Below the pieces are notes generated by a model. That model ran no database searches, was not told where the DNA came from, and saw only the letters and a program-made list of their open reading frames with translations. From the NCBI GenBank assembly GCA_011316305.1, contig SAUG01000041.1, positions 1 to 64,000 on the forward strand: 64,000 nucleotides of DNA, written 5' to 3'. This DNA is from Rusavskia elegans (Eukaryota > Ascomycota > Lecanoromycetes > Teloschistales > Teloschistaceae). Both the position numbers and the translations under genes were made by a program. Below are positions 13,229 through 25,271 of this stretch, in pieces; within the stretch, counting starts at the first letter, position 1; every line of letters starts with the position of its first letter.

Positions 13229-14188
13229 GACGAACGGTGAGTTGGAGATCTTTGGATTAGAAGGAAACCTGTCGTTCATACACTTCTCGGTCACTGCTTG
13301 TCCGATATTGAAGGACTAATAGCTCCCTTTTATTCCTGATGCCAAGCCATACACTCAGCTCCTACTCCTGTAATGACTCCCAGGCGCAAGTTCATCTCCT
13401 TTGGAGACGAGCATATGCCTCTTGTTTATGCGAAGAAAGCATCTGGAACGGCATCTAGAATTACGGGATGGTTGGTAGAGACTGTTGGAACTCATGTAGC
13501 GGGGTTTGAAGACCGACAATACGTGGCCAATGCGTCCGAGCTGCCATTAGCTATCTACGTAGACTTCGGAAAGGCCATTGGAGTTTCCTGTTGCCGAGGG
13601 TTTGGGCCCTGAATTGGCTGTTCGAGGTTCTAGCATGCGAGGTGCAGGTCCTACATAGACATAGACGATGTATCATAGCTCTTGACCATACGGCTTACAA
13701 GTTGGGTTTTGTTAAGTTTGGCTGATATGCAATGGAAGAACGTGGGTCCAACCTCACGTCTACAGGAATGCAGAGCGTGCGCAGGAGATGCGGCCAAAAG
13801 ACTTCATCTGCAGGCAATGGATAATACTAGGCTCGATCCGGCTAATACAAACGACACGAGGGAGAAAATGCGAAGGAAAAGTTTACAAGCGAACGAATGT
13901 CAGGCCGTTCCGAGCAGGTGGTAACCGTAAAACATCGATGTACCTACTGGGTTGCTTACCTTTGCAGTTCAAAAGGATGCCGGGTCAAGAACCGAATTTG
14001 GAGTCTTGTCGGAGATTCGTGTACGACCAGAGAGCCAAGCAGCGAGTGCACTTGCTTGCTGCTTAATCAGCCCTTTTAGCTCATATCTCGGAACCTTCCG
14101 CATATCCCCAAGCTCCATGTCTCGCTTCGTTAAGGACGCCCCACGTTTTGGAATAAATCAAACAGTTTGAGTTTGATTGGATCGTTGC
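13229..14188. other. Spacer between secreted-protein gene and tRNA
   Basis: Overlapping short frames occur on the plus strand, none with recognisable content. The left part should be the promoter of the minus-strand secreted-protein gene. Confidence 0.4.
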
Positions 14189-14287
14189 GGCAACTTGGCC
14201 GAGTGGTTATGGCGCAGGTTTCAGGCCTCTCTTCTTGATAGATCTTACCTGTTCGAAAGAGCGAGGGTTCGAATCCCTCAGTTGTCA
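14189..14287 (+). tRNA. tRNA-Leu(CAG) with short intron
   Basis: The acceptor arm GGCAACT (14189-14195) pairs with AGTTGTC (14280-14286), followed by discriminator A. The anticodon stem CAGGT pairs with ACCTG. The loop reads TTCAGG, giving anticodon CAG for CUG codons. About 20 nt (CCTCTCTTCTTGATAGATCT) sit just after position 37, the usual place of a nuclear tRNA intron. A long variable arm and the T-arm GAGGG-TTCGAAT-CCCTC complete a type II tRNA. T-runs just downstream (TTTTACTCTTTT) suit RNA polymerase III termination. The gene is intact. Confidence 0.95.
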
Positions 14288-14995
14288 ATCTCGAATTTTA
14301 CTCTTTTGGCCACTTTTTTCTTGAGCCTTGAAGTTTTGCTGTCTGTCACAGATTCCTGACGAAAGAGGACGTCTCGATACGCCTATTAGGCCGATAATTT
14401 GCTGCAGGAAATCTAAATCAAGGCGCTCGAGAGTATTTGACTTTACTCCGAGGTCCAAAAATTCCCAACCTCACTATTCCCTGTTACCACTCGGCTTATT
14501 CCGTATTCTTTTGATATGCACCATGCTAAGATCTCCCAACCCTCGTGATGTTCGCGGGAAGGTGTCTCTCCACAGGTACGGGGGTTGGAGCTAGTCAATT
14601 CGCAATACGACACCAGAACTCCATTTGGTAGTCGGTCCGATGACGTCCGCTATGAGCCCTTCCGAGCTCCAGGTTCGTTGTTGTTGACGCAGCAGGAGAG
14701 ATAGAGTCCTGATAGCAAGCAGACCTTTGTACTCATCTGTCACTTGCCCTCAGTCCATAAATGCAGCCGCCTATGAGAAACATCGGTGAATTCATGGTCA
14801 ATCATTGAGGCTTTACTCTATTGTGATGTGCGTGCAATGAAGTATTCAGAAGATAATTTTGTTGACATTTCAACATTAGCAACTTACCATCGAATGAACG
14901 TCAACTTGAGTGCCGTCCAGACCTCACCACACCTGCATTCTTATTACGAGCCTACGATTAGCACTTACTGCTCCAAACATCTTACTCCCTCAACA
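14288..14995. other. Spacer upstream of ubiquitin-like gene
   Basis: No gene is supported. The open frame upstream of 14996 is continuous with that gene, but its first residues look non-coding, so this is treated as leader and promoter. Confidence 0.4.
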
Positions 14996-16467
14996 ATGAC
15001 AGTCAAACCTTCTGACCGGGCTCCGATTAAGCCGTCAGAAGTGAAACTAACCAAAGGCAGCTTGAATCGCAAACACAAGGATACCGTTCATGTCCGTGGA
15101 TCCAACGCGGGCCGGATCAATATTTCTTTTCAGCGTAGAATCCGTGTACCAGACCATCGTGAGGCGAACAACCTCCCTCCAAGTCTAGGAACGTTTCCTC
15201 TGTACTCTGTAAGGAAACTCGCAGCAAATCTGCCGACGGACGTTGCTGCCAAAGGAGGTCTATTTTTTCCAATGTACCGCGAGTCAGCTCTCCCCTATGC
15301 TCAAATTAAGTCAAGTTTAATCTCGGGCAGAGCGGGAGGCAATGTGGATCAACTTCGAAGCCGTGAAGCCATTCGCTATCAAAATCTTCGTTGGGGGCGT
15401 CAATGCCGTGTCTGGAGAGCCGATCAAGAACAGTCATGCTACGACTTTGCGTCGTCTGACCAACATAGCCAAGAACAAATCAATTCAGGATTACGTTGTA
15501 ACGCCAAAACATCTCTGGCTGGACGGTATTGCAACTCAGCATGGTTACGTGCGTCAATTCGTCGCCATGCCCTTGGGATCTGGCTATTCGGTTGAGACAC
15601 AAATTACGGGTGAAGATGTGACTGGCGGCATACAATTTGTGGTGGTACCTTCTATTGCGCCGCCAACCTTCTTCAGTGGCCCACGTCAACCAGGCACTAT
15701 CAGTATCGTGGTCAAGTATATCACACGCGAAACAATCGAAATCGCCAATGTGGCACAGGCGAACACGATACAGCAAATCAAAGATCATATCGAGGCTGTT
15801 GAGGGGATACCCGAATGCAAGCAGCGTCTCATCTTTAAAGTAATACAATTGGAGGACGGTAAGTGTTTAATTAACATGCGTGTTCATACTGGGATGTTAA
15901 TCGGCAATACTTTAGGCCGAACCATTGAATCGTACGGTGTTCATGATGTAATGCTCTTCCTTCCTCTTCCAAACACCAAACATCTTCTAATTGTTGGTCA
16001 GGGCGCTACTTTCCACCTAGTTCTCCGTTTGATTGGAGGTGGAGGGCCCTTCATCCAAGGTCTTGAATTTGGTGTCGCTCCAAGACCCTTACCCGGAGTC
16101 GACTTGGGACATCGAACGCGCAATCTCCTTCAACGTCCAGATCCTCAACTCGAAGCTCTTTCGGCAAGTCACTGGCAAGGCGCCCCCAGACATACCTATT
16201 TCCGCGCATACGTATGCGTCCCAAGGCCTAACCTGCTTCGACATCTACAATGAGACATCCGTGGTGGAAGGCGACTTCGGGGAAATCAAGTCAGTGGTTG
16301 CGATGGATATTGAGAAGTCGCCCCTCGAGCGTGAGGACGATGAGGCAGATGAGCCAACTATCGAAAACCCCGTTATCCTTCTCAATCCCGATGGAACGCA
16401 GCATCGCTTCAAGCCTGTGGTGGCTTTGAAAGCGGAATTGAAGCGTCTGAACCATGCGCAATTCTAG
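14996..16467 (+). pseudogene. Ubiquitin-like domain protein gene with frameshift
   Basis: Exons 14996-15278, 15331-15858, 15916-15947 and 16002-16467. The first part holds blocks of an uncharacterised fungal family: M-W-I-N-F, V-G-G-V-N-A-V-S-G-E-P, S-I-Q-D-Y-V-V-T-P, W-L-D-G-I-A and V-R-Q-F-V-A-M-P-L-G-S-G-Y-S-V. A ubiquitin-like domain follows (I-K-D-H-I-E-A-V-E-G-I-P, Q-R-L-I-F, Q-L-E-D-G-R-T, L-V-L-R-L-I-G-G-G). The tail has F-N-V-Q-I-L-N-S, V-T-G-K-A-P-P and N-P-V-I-L-L-N-P-D-G. Intron 1 (15279-15330) would use GC-AG ends (GCGAGT). Between about 16035 and 16090 the frame slips by one base with no intron possible, so the C-terminal half is out of frame. Another open frame follows the TAG at 16465. 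Function is unknown. Confidence 0.8.
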
Positions 16468-16680
16468 GCTCGGAAAGCGGATCAGAGGGTCAAACAAAGA
16501 TTCAAGGCAAGGAAAATAGAGGCTTCTATGTCCGACCTGGACAACAAGCGTAAGAGAAGAAGGTCTCAACAGCTTATTTTGCAGAGCTTCCATGCCTTCT
16601 TCGATGGGTGGCTTGAAGAGCACGACTGGTATCGGGAGGCGAGCATAGGCATGTATCTTGTAGATGGACAGTGTGTCTGA
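16468..16680 (+). other. Open frame continuing past the TAG of the ubiquitin-like gene
   Basis: In the same frame as the last exon, 70 sense codons follow the TAG (16465-16467) and end with TGA at 16678-16680. The content looks coding: A-R-K-A-D-Q-R-V-K-Q-R-F, K-R-K-R-R-R-S-Q-Q-L, then F-F-D-G-W-L-E-E-H-D-W-Y. Either the TAG is a young nonsense change or this is a chance extension. The upstream end H-A-Q-F would also be a plausible C-terminus. Confidence 0.4.
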
Positions 16681-16949
16681 CATCGCTGATCACAAAGCTC
16701 TTCCATAGACCCACCATGAGACAGCTCTACCAAAAACGTTGCCCATTCTCCACCACCAACCTTACATTCTAATTATCGACACTACTACCATATAGATAAC
16801 TCAACAGCTCTACCCTTTACGCTCTACTACTATTTGACATCTAGCTGGCATTTCTGCAATGCTCTCGAATCTCCTCTATCATAATTGCCTCCTATTAAGT
16901 AGGCTGGGAAACCCACCAAAATTGGTTAGGCTGTCTCATGACTTCCTGC
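16681..16949. other. Unique DNA up to the Copia insertion point
   Basis: Ordinary composition, no gene recognised. Its last five bases CCTGC (16945-16949) are the target duplication of the element that follows. Confidence 0.6.
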
Positions 16950-17088
16950 TGTTGAAAGGAATCTATCATCCATTAAACTATCTAGGGGGCAGAGCGCCTA
17001 TTTATATACAGGAGTATACTGGTAGCTGGTACCTGGACCTACCTAGAAGGAAGTTAAAGTATAATAAATTCGCTATTAGTTTATAATA
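16950..17088 (-). repeat. 3' LTR of nested Copia (left copy)
   Basis: The outer (left) 80 bases are almost unmutated (TGTTGAAAGGAATC), while the inner end shows RIP changes (GTATAATAAATTCGC against GCATGACGAGTTCGC in the partner). Confidence 0.9.
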
Positions 17089-17655
17089 TTTCTTTTAATT
17101 AGAACCCTTAATATCTAAATCCTAGATTTATTTTAGCCCGGGTTTTTTAATAAACTTTATAAACGCCTTCTTTATAAATAGTTTTATAAAACTATCGGCG
17201 GTTTCGTCTTTAGTAAATATAAATTATAGCTTAATTTTATTTTCTATAACCTTTTCTCGAATAAAGTAATACCGAATCTTGATATATTTAGTTCTACTAT
17301 AATATATAAAATTTTCGGCGAAAGTAATAGCGCTTTTATTATCGGTTTAAATAGTTATTTACTAGAAACTATTATCGAATTCGAATTTATTAAAGAGGTA
17401 GTATATCTAGAAAGCTTTTTTAACTATTTAAAAAGCAGCTATATATTCTATTTTATAGTTAGAAAAAGTAATTATATTCTATCGTTTAATATTTAAGCTA
17501 ATTACTATATTACCGAGTTTTTAAAAACAGTTTCTAGTGGATTTTCTATTATTATCGCGTGCTTAATTAATATTTATATAGTTTAGAAAACTTTCTATTC
17601 GATAGATAAATTCTAAATCTAATTACTTTTTAAAATACTTTATTATCAAAAGTGT
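17089..17655 (-). other. Copia 3' internal remnant
   Basis: RNase H-end coding remains of the nested Copia on the minus strand, full of stops. The Gypsy insertion at 17656-17661 cuts it. Confidence 0.75.
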
Positions 17656-17660
17656 CGACC

Positions 17661-18112
17661 TATTATAAACACGGGCGGCGTATTTTAGAAAACGCGATAG
17701 TATTTAGTATAACGCTAGATTTCCTATTACGCCTCGACAGGCAGAGATATATAGACGGCCTAGATATTAGTACTAAAGAGTATCTTAGTAGTTTTAGTAG
17801 ATAAATAATATAAATACTTTAATTTTAGTAGTTTTAGTAAATAAGTACTCTAAAATAAAGTTACTTTAGTTATTTTAGTCTATAAATAATCTAAATAGTA
17901 AAGGATTTTATTTATCTATATAGTTTTCGAATTCGATACTTTTATAACTTATATCTAATTTATTAGTTATTACTATATACTACTCTAGTAATTAGACTAA
18001 TTTATTTTTAATTTAATTTAAATAATTATCTATTATACCTCCGTTTATAGATATACTAATAAATTTAACCGACTTTTAATAGATACTAGAACTTCCGGGT
18101 AGCTCTATAATA
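17661..18112 (+). repeat. 5' LTR, Gypsy A copy 1
   Basis: Begins TATTATAAAC (originally TGTTATAA) and ends CTATAATA (originally ending in CA). The same LTR recurs at 23799, 24782, 31342 and 55028. Confidence 0.9.
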
Positions 18113-21100
18113 CTTTAAATATCTTTAGAATATCTATCGCAGGTTAATATTAAACCTCTACCCTAAATAACTCCAGCTATATAGCTAAATAGTCTAAATC
18201 TAAAGGAAAAGAAATCTAGATAAAAGATAAAAATAAAGATAAAAGTATTCCTACTACTAACTAACGCTTTTATAATATTAAAATTAATAAGCCCGATAAA
18301 TACTATAGAGATTATAATAAACTAAAAGACTAGTTTATATAATTAAATATATACTTTATATTCTATTTTATATCTAAAAAAAAAATATTCTTCGCTATAT
18401 TCTACTTTTAGGAACGAGTTTAATACTAGATAAAATCTAGCTTTTAATAATATATAGACAATAATAAAAATAATAAATTTATTTTTATATAATTTATAAA
18501 GTTTAAAAAAGTTATTTATAAAATCTTTAGAATTTTAAATAAAATCTAAATTACTAAATACTTTATTTAATATCTTTAGTAGAAAAATATAGTATCTAAT
18601 TATATTATACGATTTAAAAAATAGATACTACTAATAGGATAGAACGATAATACTTTATATATAATATTTAGATAAAGATTTAAATAATAAGTAAAAGATA
18701 AACTAATACGCGATAGTTAAAATTATAATATCCGAGATAATCTAATTAAAATACCTATCGACTTTAATAAAAAATTATATAACCGAAATATAGAAAAATA
18801 TTATAATAATAGACTATAAAATAATACGGGATATTATTTAAAATAGCTCTATAAAAGATAGTATTAAAGTAAAAAATAGTCCGAAAATAGCTAGTTTAAA
18901 CCGATACCGATAGAATTGGACTCTATATAATAGCGATATAAAGGGAAAAACCCTAAAAATAATAAAAGGAATAAAAATCCTAAAATATACTATAACTATA
19001 GTAAACCAAGCTATTTTATAAAAAAATATTAATTAAATAAAATATAACGACGACAGTTTAACGCTATACTAAAGAAATCTAAAGACTAGTAAGAAATTAT
19101 TTTAAAAGACGACGATAGTAGTTTTAAATTCTAGAAAACTAATTTAGATAAAGAATTTACGTTTATAGAAAACAATAAAGTACTATAGAAAACTACGATA
19201 AATAATACTTCGCTATAAATATTAATAGAATCTACTAGAAAGAAAGCTATTTCTAGATAAAAGATTATAATAATAGAAGATATTCGCCTAGTATACCTTT
19301 AAATTCTTTATAATAAGAAAATAGTAAAGGAAAAATTTATAGTAATTTATAAAATATATATTAATAACGAATATCTAAAGAATAATAGATAAAATCAAGA
19401 AATAAATAATATTATCGATATATTAGAGAAAAAATTAGGAAATAATATTTCTAAAATTAAAGATATAACCGAACAGATATTATAACGGTAGAATATAATA
19501 ATAGGAGATTAATACGTACTATTTAGTTAAATCACCTACTATAATAACGATTACAGAATTTATAAATCAGAAAAGGAAGGAGCCGGATAGTATCTATTAA
19601 AGTTATACCGACGTACCCCTATAATATCTATTAAAATCGGAAGTTATAATATTTATAACTATACTGGATATATTATATATAGTAGATATAAATACTAGAA
19701 AAAATAGTAAAAAAGAAATAAAATCTTTAATCAGAAACTTTATAGATATATTTCGTAAATAGATTACGAAAATAAAAAATATAAAAATATAAATAATAAT
19801 TCGGAAAAAGTTAAAATCTTATAGAAATAGATATACTATAAACGTATAATTTTATAGCTCGGAAAAAATAACTAAATTTAGCTAGTTATATATATATATT
19901 CGAAATCTGAATAATTATTAAAACTAATAGTAGACTATAGAAGATTAAGGTATTTATTAATTTAAACGTAATCGGAAATTTTATATTAGAAGATTTAACT
20001 AAAAGGAAAGAATTTCTTTAAATTAAAAAAAAGAAACTATATAATTTAATAGTTATTAATAGAAATAAAATACCGAATAGAGACGGAAAAGTTATAGAAA
20101 AAACGATACCGTTCTAAATAATAATTAATTAGTACTAGAAAAAATTTTAATTCGATATTATTTAGATAGCCAGCTATAAAATTATATTTAGAATTCTTTA
20201 GTTAAAAGATTATAATCTAGTAATAGACTAGGAAAAATAAATATTTAGCTTTAAACGATATTTCTATATAGGAAGTATCTAGCCTATACCGAAGCAGCGT
20301 TTTTAAATAGATAAAAAATAGAATATAAAACGTGAATTTATAGTTTCGAAAAAGGATAACTAAAAACTATTTAGGTCCGATTTATTAGATACCGGTAGAA
20401 ATTAGCTAGATTAATAAAATAGAAATAGAAAGAAAAATTATAAACCTTTTAAAAATTCTATACTATCTAATAAAAAGTTAATAGAAAATCTATTAGAAAA
20501 GATATTAGATAAATATAAAAATTAGATAAACTTATTTCGGAAAAAAATAACTATAAAAGTACTATCTAAATATTAATTATAAAATTATAAAATTAGATTT
20601 AAATTAGATAAATAACCTATATTTAGATCTATCTATCTATTATCCGCGATAAAACTCGAAATACTTTATAAATATCTAGATAAAAATATAAAAAAAGAAT
20701 TTATTAAAAAATTTTAATTACCGGTAAAATATCTGATTCTTTTTATATCTAAAAAAGATAGAATATTCCGTTTATATATCGATTACCGGAAGCTAAATAA
20801 TATTATTATTAAAAACCGATATCTACTACTAAATATTAGTAAATTTTAAAATAAATCTTTAAAAATATAATATTTTACGAAATTCGACCTTCGAAGAATA
20901 TATAATTTTATTCGGATAAAAGTCGAAAAAGAATAGAAAATAACTTTCCGAATACGGTATAGTTATTATAAATACGTAGTTATACTATTCGGATTTATAA
21001 ATATTCCGATAATCTATTAAAATATAATTAATAATATATTTAGAAAATATCTAGATATATTTATTATCGTTTACTTTAATAATATTTTAGTTTTTTCTAA

Positions 21101-23798
21101 AATATTTAAAGAATATATATAATATATTAGTAAATTTTTTAAATATCTAGAAAAAAAAAATTTATATTTTAAATTAAAAAAGTATAAATTCTATAAAAAA
21201 TAAAAGTTAATATTCTAAAATTTATTATAGAATATAATAGATTATATATCGATTCTAATAAACTAAAAGCTATTATAGAATAGAAAATATTAATAAATAT
21301 TAAAAAAATTTAGAATTTTTTCGGATTTATAAACTATAATTAAAAGTTTATAAAAAACTATTCTAAAAAAACTTTCGTTTTAATAGTTTTAATAAAAGAT
21401 ACCGCCAAATAATATTAGAAAGAAAAAGAATAATAATTATTTAAAAACCTTAAAAAAGAATATATAAAAGACCTAGTATTTAAAATATTTAATTTAACGA
21501 AACTATTAAAAATAGAAATAGATTTATTAGATCTAGCTATAGACGTATACTTTCTATAATAGTATAATAGAAAATAGTATCCGATAGTATATATATTAAT
21601 AAAATTATCGCTAGTAAAATAAAACTATAATATCTATAATAAGAAACTACTAGTTATAATAATTATACTAGAATAATAGAAAGTATATACCGAAAGATTA
21701 CCGAAATTAATAATTTTAATAGATTATAAAAACCTTCTATACTTTATAATAATTAAATAGTTTAATAGAAAATAAATATAATAGTCTAAATTCTTCGGTT
21801 AATATAAATTTAAAATATACTATACCCTAGATAATAAAAATAGAAAAATAGATATTTTAAATTAAAAAAGTAATTATATAAAAATAAAAGAGGTTTTTAG
21901 TAATAGTATTTTAAAAATTAATAAAAATAGATTACTATTAGTAAATTAGTATAAGATAGATATAATACTATATATATTCAGAGATAACTAGAAATAGTTT
22001 TCTATTAAAAAAGAAAAACTATAAATACTAGATAATAAAGTCGATAAATATATTAAAGAATACTACGATAGAATATTATAAAAATATCTAAATATAATAA
22101 AAATAATATAACTTTTATAATAGTATTACCAGTTTCCTAATATAAAGTAATATATTGAAATATATATTAAAGAATATTTTAATTATTAGTAAAATAAATA
22201 TAGTATATATATTCGTTATAGAGAGATCTAATATTAGAAACTACCGAATTTACTATAGAAGGAAATTATATTAGACTTTATTATTAAATTTCCGAAATCG
22301 AAAGACCCGATAATAAATATAGAATACGATTTAATATAGTAAATAGATTTATAAAAGATATCTATATAATCCTATTATAAAAGAATTCTACGGTAAAATA
22401 ACTTGGATTTATTATTCTAGATCGATTATTCCGATACTACGAATTACCAGAAGTATTAATGAATAATAGAAATAAATTTTTTATTTTAAATTATTAGAAA
22501 ACCTTTATTCCTCTATTTAGTATAAAGCTAAAAATATTAATAGTTTTCTATCCGATAATAGATAGATAGATAGAATATATTAACCAGATTTTAGAATAGT
22601 ATTTAAAGTACTATATTAATAATATTTAAAACAATTAGATTTCGTTTTTACTAATATTATAATTATTATTTAATATAAAAAAATTAAATATAATAAAAAA
22701 AATACTATTCTATATCGATAATAGGAAAAATCCGAATCTATTTAAATAACCGCTACTTTATAGATTAGCGGAATTAATAATTTAAAGAATCGATATTTAG
22801 AAGAAAATCTATAAAAATATTATAAAGATATAAAAATATTTAGATAATTACTAGAATAAAAAATAATAAATAGTACTTTAGTTAAAGAAAGGAGATAAAA
22901 TATACCTTTTTATAAAGAATTTAAAAACTAGAATTTTAAGTAAAAAACTTAACTATATTAAAGTCGGACTATTTTTAATTAAAAAAATTAAAAGACTTTA
23001 GAATTTCGAACTCGATCTATTTAAAGATATTAAAATATACCCGGTATTTTATATATTTCTTTTAGAAATATTCGATTTCGGAACGCTATTATAATAGATA
23101 TTTAACTTTAAAATATAAAAAGAAGATATTTTTATAATTAAAAAGATACTATAATAAAAAGATTAAAACTATTTAATTAAATAGAAAGATTATTCTACTT
23201 TAAAGAATATTTAGGAATCTAAAAAATATTTAGTAAACTATTAGAAAATTCTATAATAATTCTACTAAAAAGAATTAAAAAAGTTATTAATTAGCTAAAA
23301 TTACTAGGCAAGATAATTTACTCGGAAGCTACGTTAATAAAAGAATTTAAATTAATAAATAAAAAAAGATCTAAAGGACTTTTTTTATATTTTTATTTTT
23401 TAATATTTTATAGTTTACTATTAATTATAATACGCTGTTTTTTTTTTAATATAATCTAATTAATAAAATAGATATTATTATTTCGTATATATTTTATATA
23501 ATTCCTTTTTAAATTTTTTATATTTATTTTTAAAACGATACTAATATATAGTATCTAATAAAATAAGTTTTTAGAAATAAATTTATTTTATATAACTAAT
23601 ATACTTTTCGGAACCTTTATTAATATAATAGAATTTTTTTAATTAAAAATAATTTTAATAAAAATATATAATTAATATACTAATATCTAATAATAGAATT
23701 TTTTTATAATATTTTTTAGTTAATAATTTTTTTCTTTTATCTATAAAAAAAAAGGACGAAAGATTTTTTAAAATAAAAAATTTAAAAAAGGAATTTAG

Positions 23799-24250
23799 TA
23801 TTATAAATACGAACAGTATATTTTAAAAAATATAGTAGTATTTAGTATAATACTAGATTTTCTATTATATTTCGATAGATAAAAATATATAAACAATCTA
23901 GATATTAGTATTAAAGAATATTTTAGTAGTTTTAGTAAATAAATATAATAAATACTTTAACTTTAGTAGTTTTAGTAAATAAATATTCTAAAATAACGTT
24001 ACTTTAGTTATTTTAGTCTATATATTATTTAAATAGTGGAAAATTTTATTTATCTATATAGATCCCGAACTCGACGCCTTTATAACTTATATTTAATTTA
24101 TTAGTTATCGTTATATACTGCTCTAGCAATCAGACTAATTTATTCTTAATTTAATTTAAGTAACTATCCGTTATACCTCGGTTTATAGATATACTAATAA
24201 GTCCAACCGACTTTTAATAGATACCAGAATTCTCGAATAGCTTTATAATA
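23799..24250 (+). repeat. 3' LTR, Gypsy A copy 1
   Basis: Same length as the 5' copy, more strongly RIP-mutated at its left end. Confidence 0.9.
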
Positions 24251-24255
24251 CGATC

Positions 24256-24781
24256 TCGCTTAAAGTTAATTGAATAGGTCTAAATTGATAAACGGGTCTG
24301 ATATTATATCCTGTCTAGCGCGTTATAAAAGCGCTTATAAGCAAGCCTTCTACTTATAAGTAAGATTTTAGCTTATAAGCGCCCTGAGCGCTTTAAACGA
24401 GTTTTGAAATTTTTAAAAAAAAATCTTTTAAAAACTCTAAGTCTCTCTATCTAGTAGGGCTACTAGTATCCTATAAAATATCTTTACTAGTAAACTTTTA
24501 GCGTAGATTTCAAAAATTTTATTTATAGAACGCTAGCGTTGCTAGTTTTTGAACTAGAGACTTCCCGTTATTAAACGGGAGCTAACGGGTACTAAACCTT
24601 AAAAAGTTTAATTTTAAAATTCTAAATATAGATAAAATAGACATTTTTAGAATATATCTAAATTTTTTTGTTTACTAAACAAGATAATCTTGCTTAAACC
24701 GGTTCAAACCGGTTCAAACCGGCTCAATCGACTCTGAACGCTTTTTTTATTTTAAAATGCTATAAGCGGGTTATATATTTG
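24256..24781. other. Short less-mutated island between two Gypsy elements
   Basis: About 525 bp unlike either neighbour. It keeps CpA/TpG far more than the flanking elements. It has inverted AGCGCTTATAAGC-type motifs (about 24330-24385), a triple near-repeat of GGTTCAAACC (about 24695-24730), and a long A/T-rich middle. With both Gypsy elements removed it lies within the Copia interior, so it may be a small non-autonomous element inserted there. No coding capacity is seen. Confidence 0.5.
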
Positions 24782-25271
24782 TATTATAGAACTATTTGAA
24801 AGTCTGGTATTTCTAAAAGTTGGTTAGATTTATTAGTATATCTATAAACGGAGATATAATAAGTAATTATTTAAATTAATTTAAAAATAAATTAATTTAA
24901 TTACTAGAATAGTATATAGCGATAGATAATAAATTAAATATAAACTATAAAGGTATCGAGTTCGGAATCTATATAAATAAATAAAATCCTCTATTATTTA
25001 GATTATTTATAAATTAAAATAATTAAACTTACTCTATTTTAGAGTATTTATTTACTAAAACTATTATAACTTAAATATTTATAGTATTTACTTACTAAAA
25101 CTACTAAAATTAAAGTATTTATAGTATTTATTTATTAAAATCGCTATAATACTCTTTAATATTAATATCTAGACTATCTATATATCTTTACCTATTAAAA
25201 TATAATAGAAAATCTAGCGCTATATTAAATATTATTATATTTTCTAAAATATATTATCCGTATTTATAATA
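24782..25271 (-). repeat. 3' LTR, Gypsy A copy 2
   Basis: Reverse complement of the family A LTR. Starts TATTATAGAAC. Confidence 0.9.

Larger units (their letters stand above)
17661..24250 (+). mobile_element. Gypsy family A copy 1, RIP-degraded
   Basis: LTRs of 452 bp at 17661-18112 and 23799-24250 are flanked by CGACC (17656-17660) and CGATC (24251-24255), a 5-bp target duplication with one C-to-T change. The reverse-transcriptase block L-Y-I-D-Y-R-K-L-N near 20770-20800 and F-N-N-I-L-V-F-S (from Y-L-D-D) near 21075 show a Gypsy/Metaviridae element reading left to right. There are no open frames. It inserted into the Copia interior or into the small element next to it. Confidence 0.92.

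Noticed and set aside
16859..17086. 75-codon plus-strand frame at the Copia edge
   Set aside because: Made of LTR sequence that recurs at 33943-34081. Not a gene.
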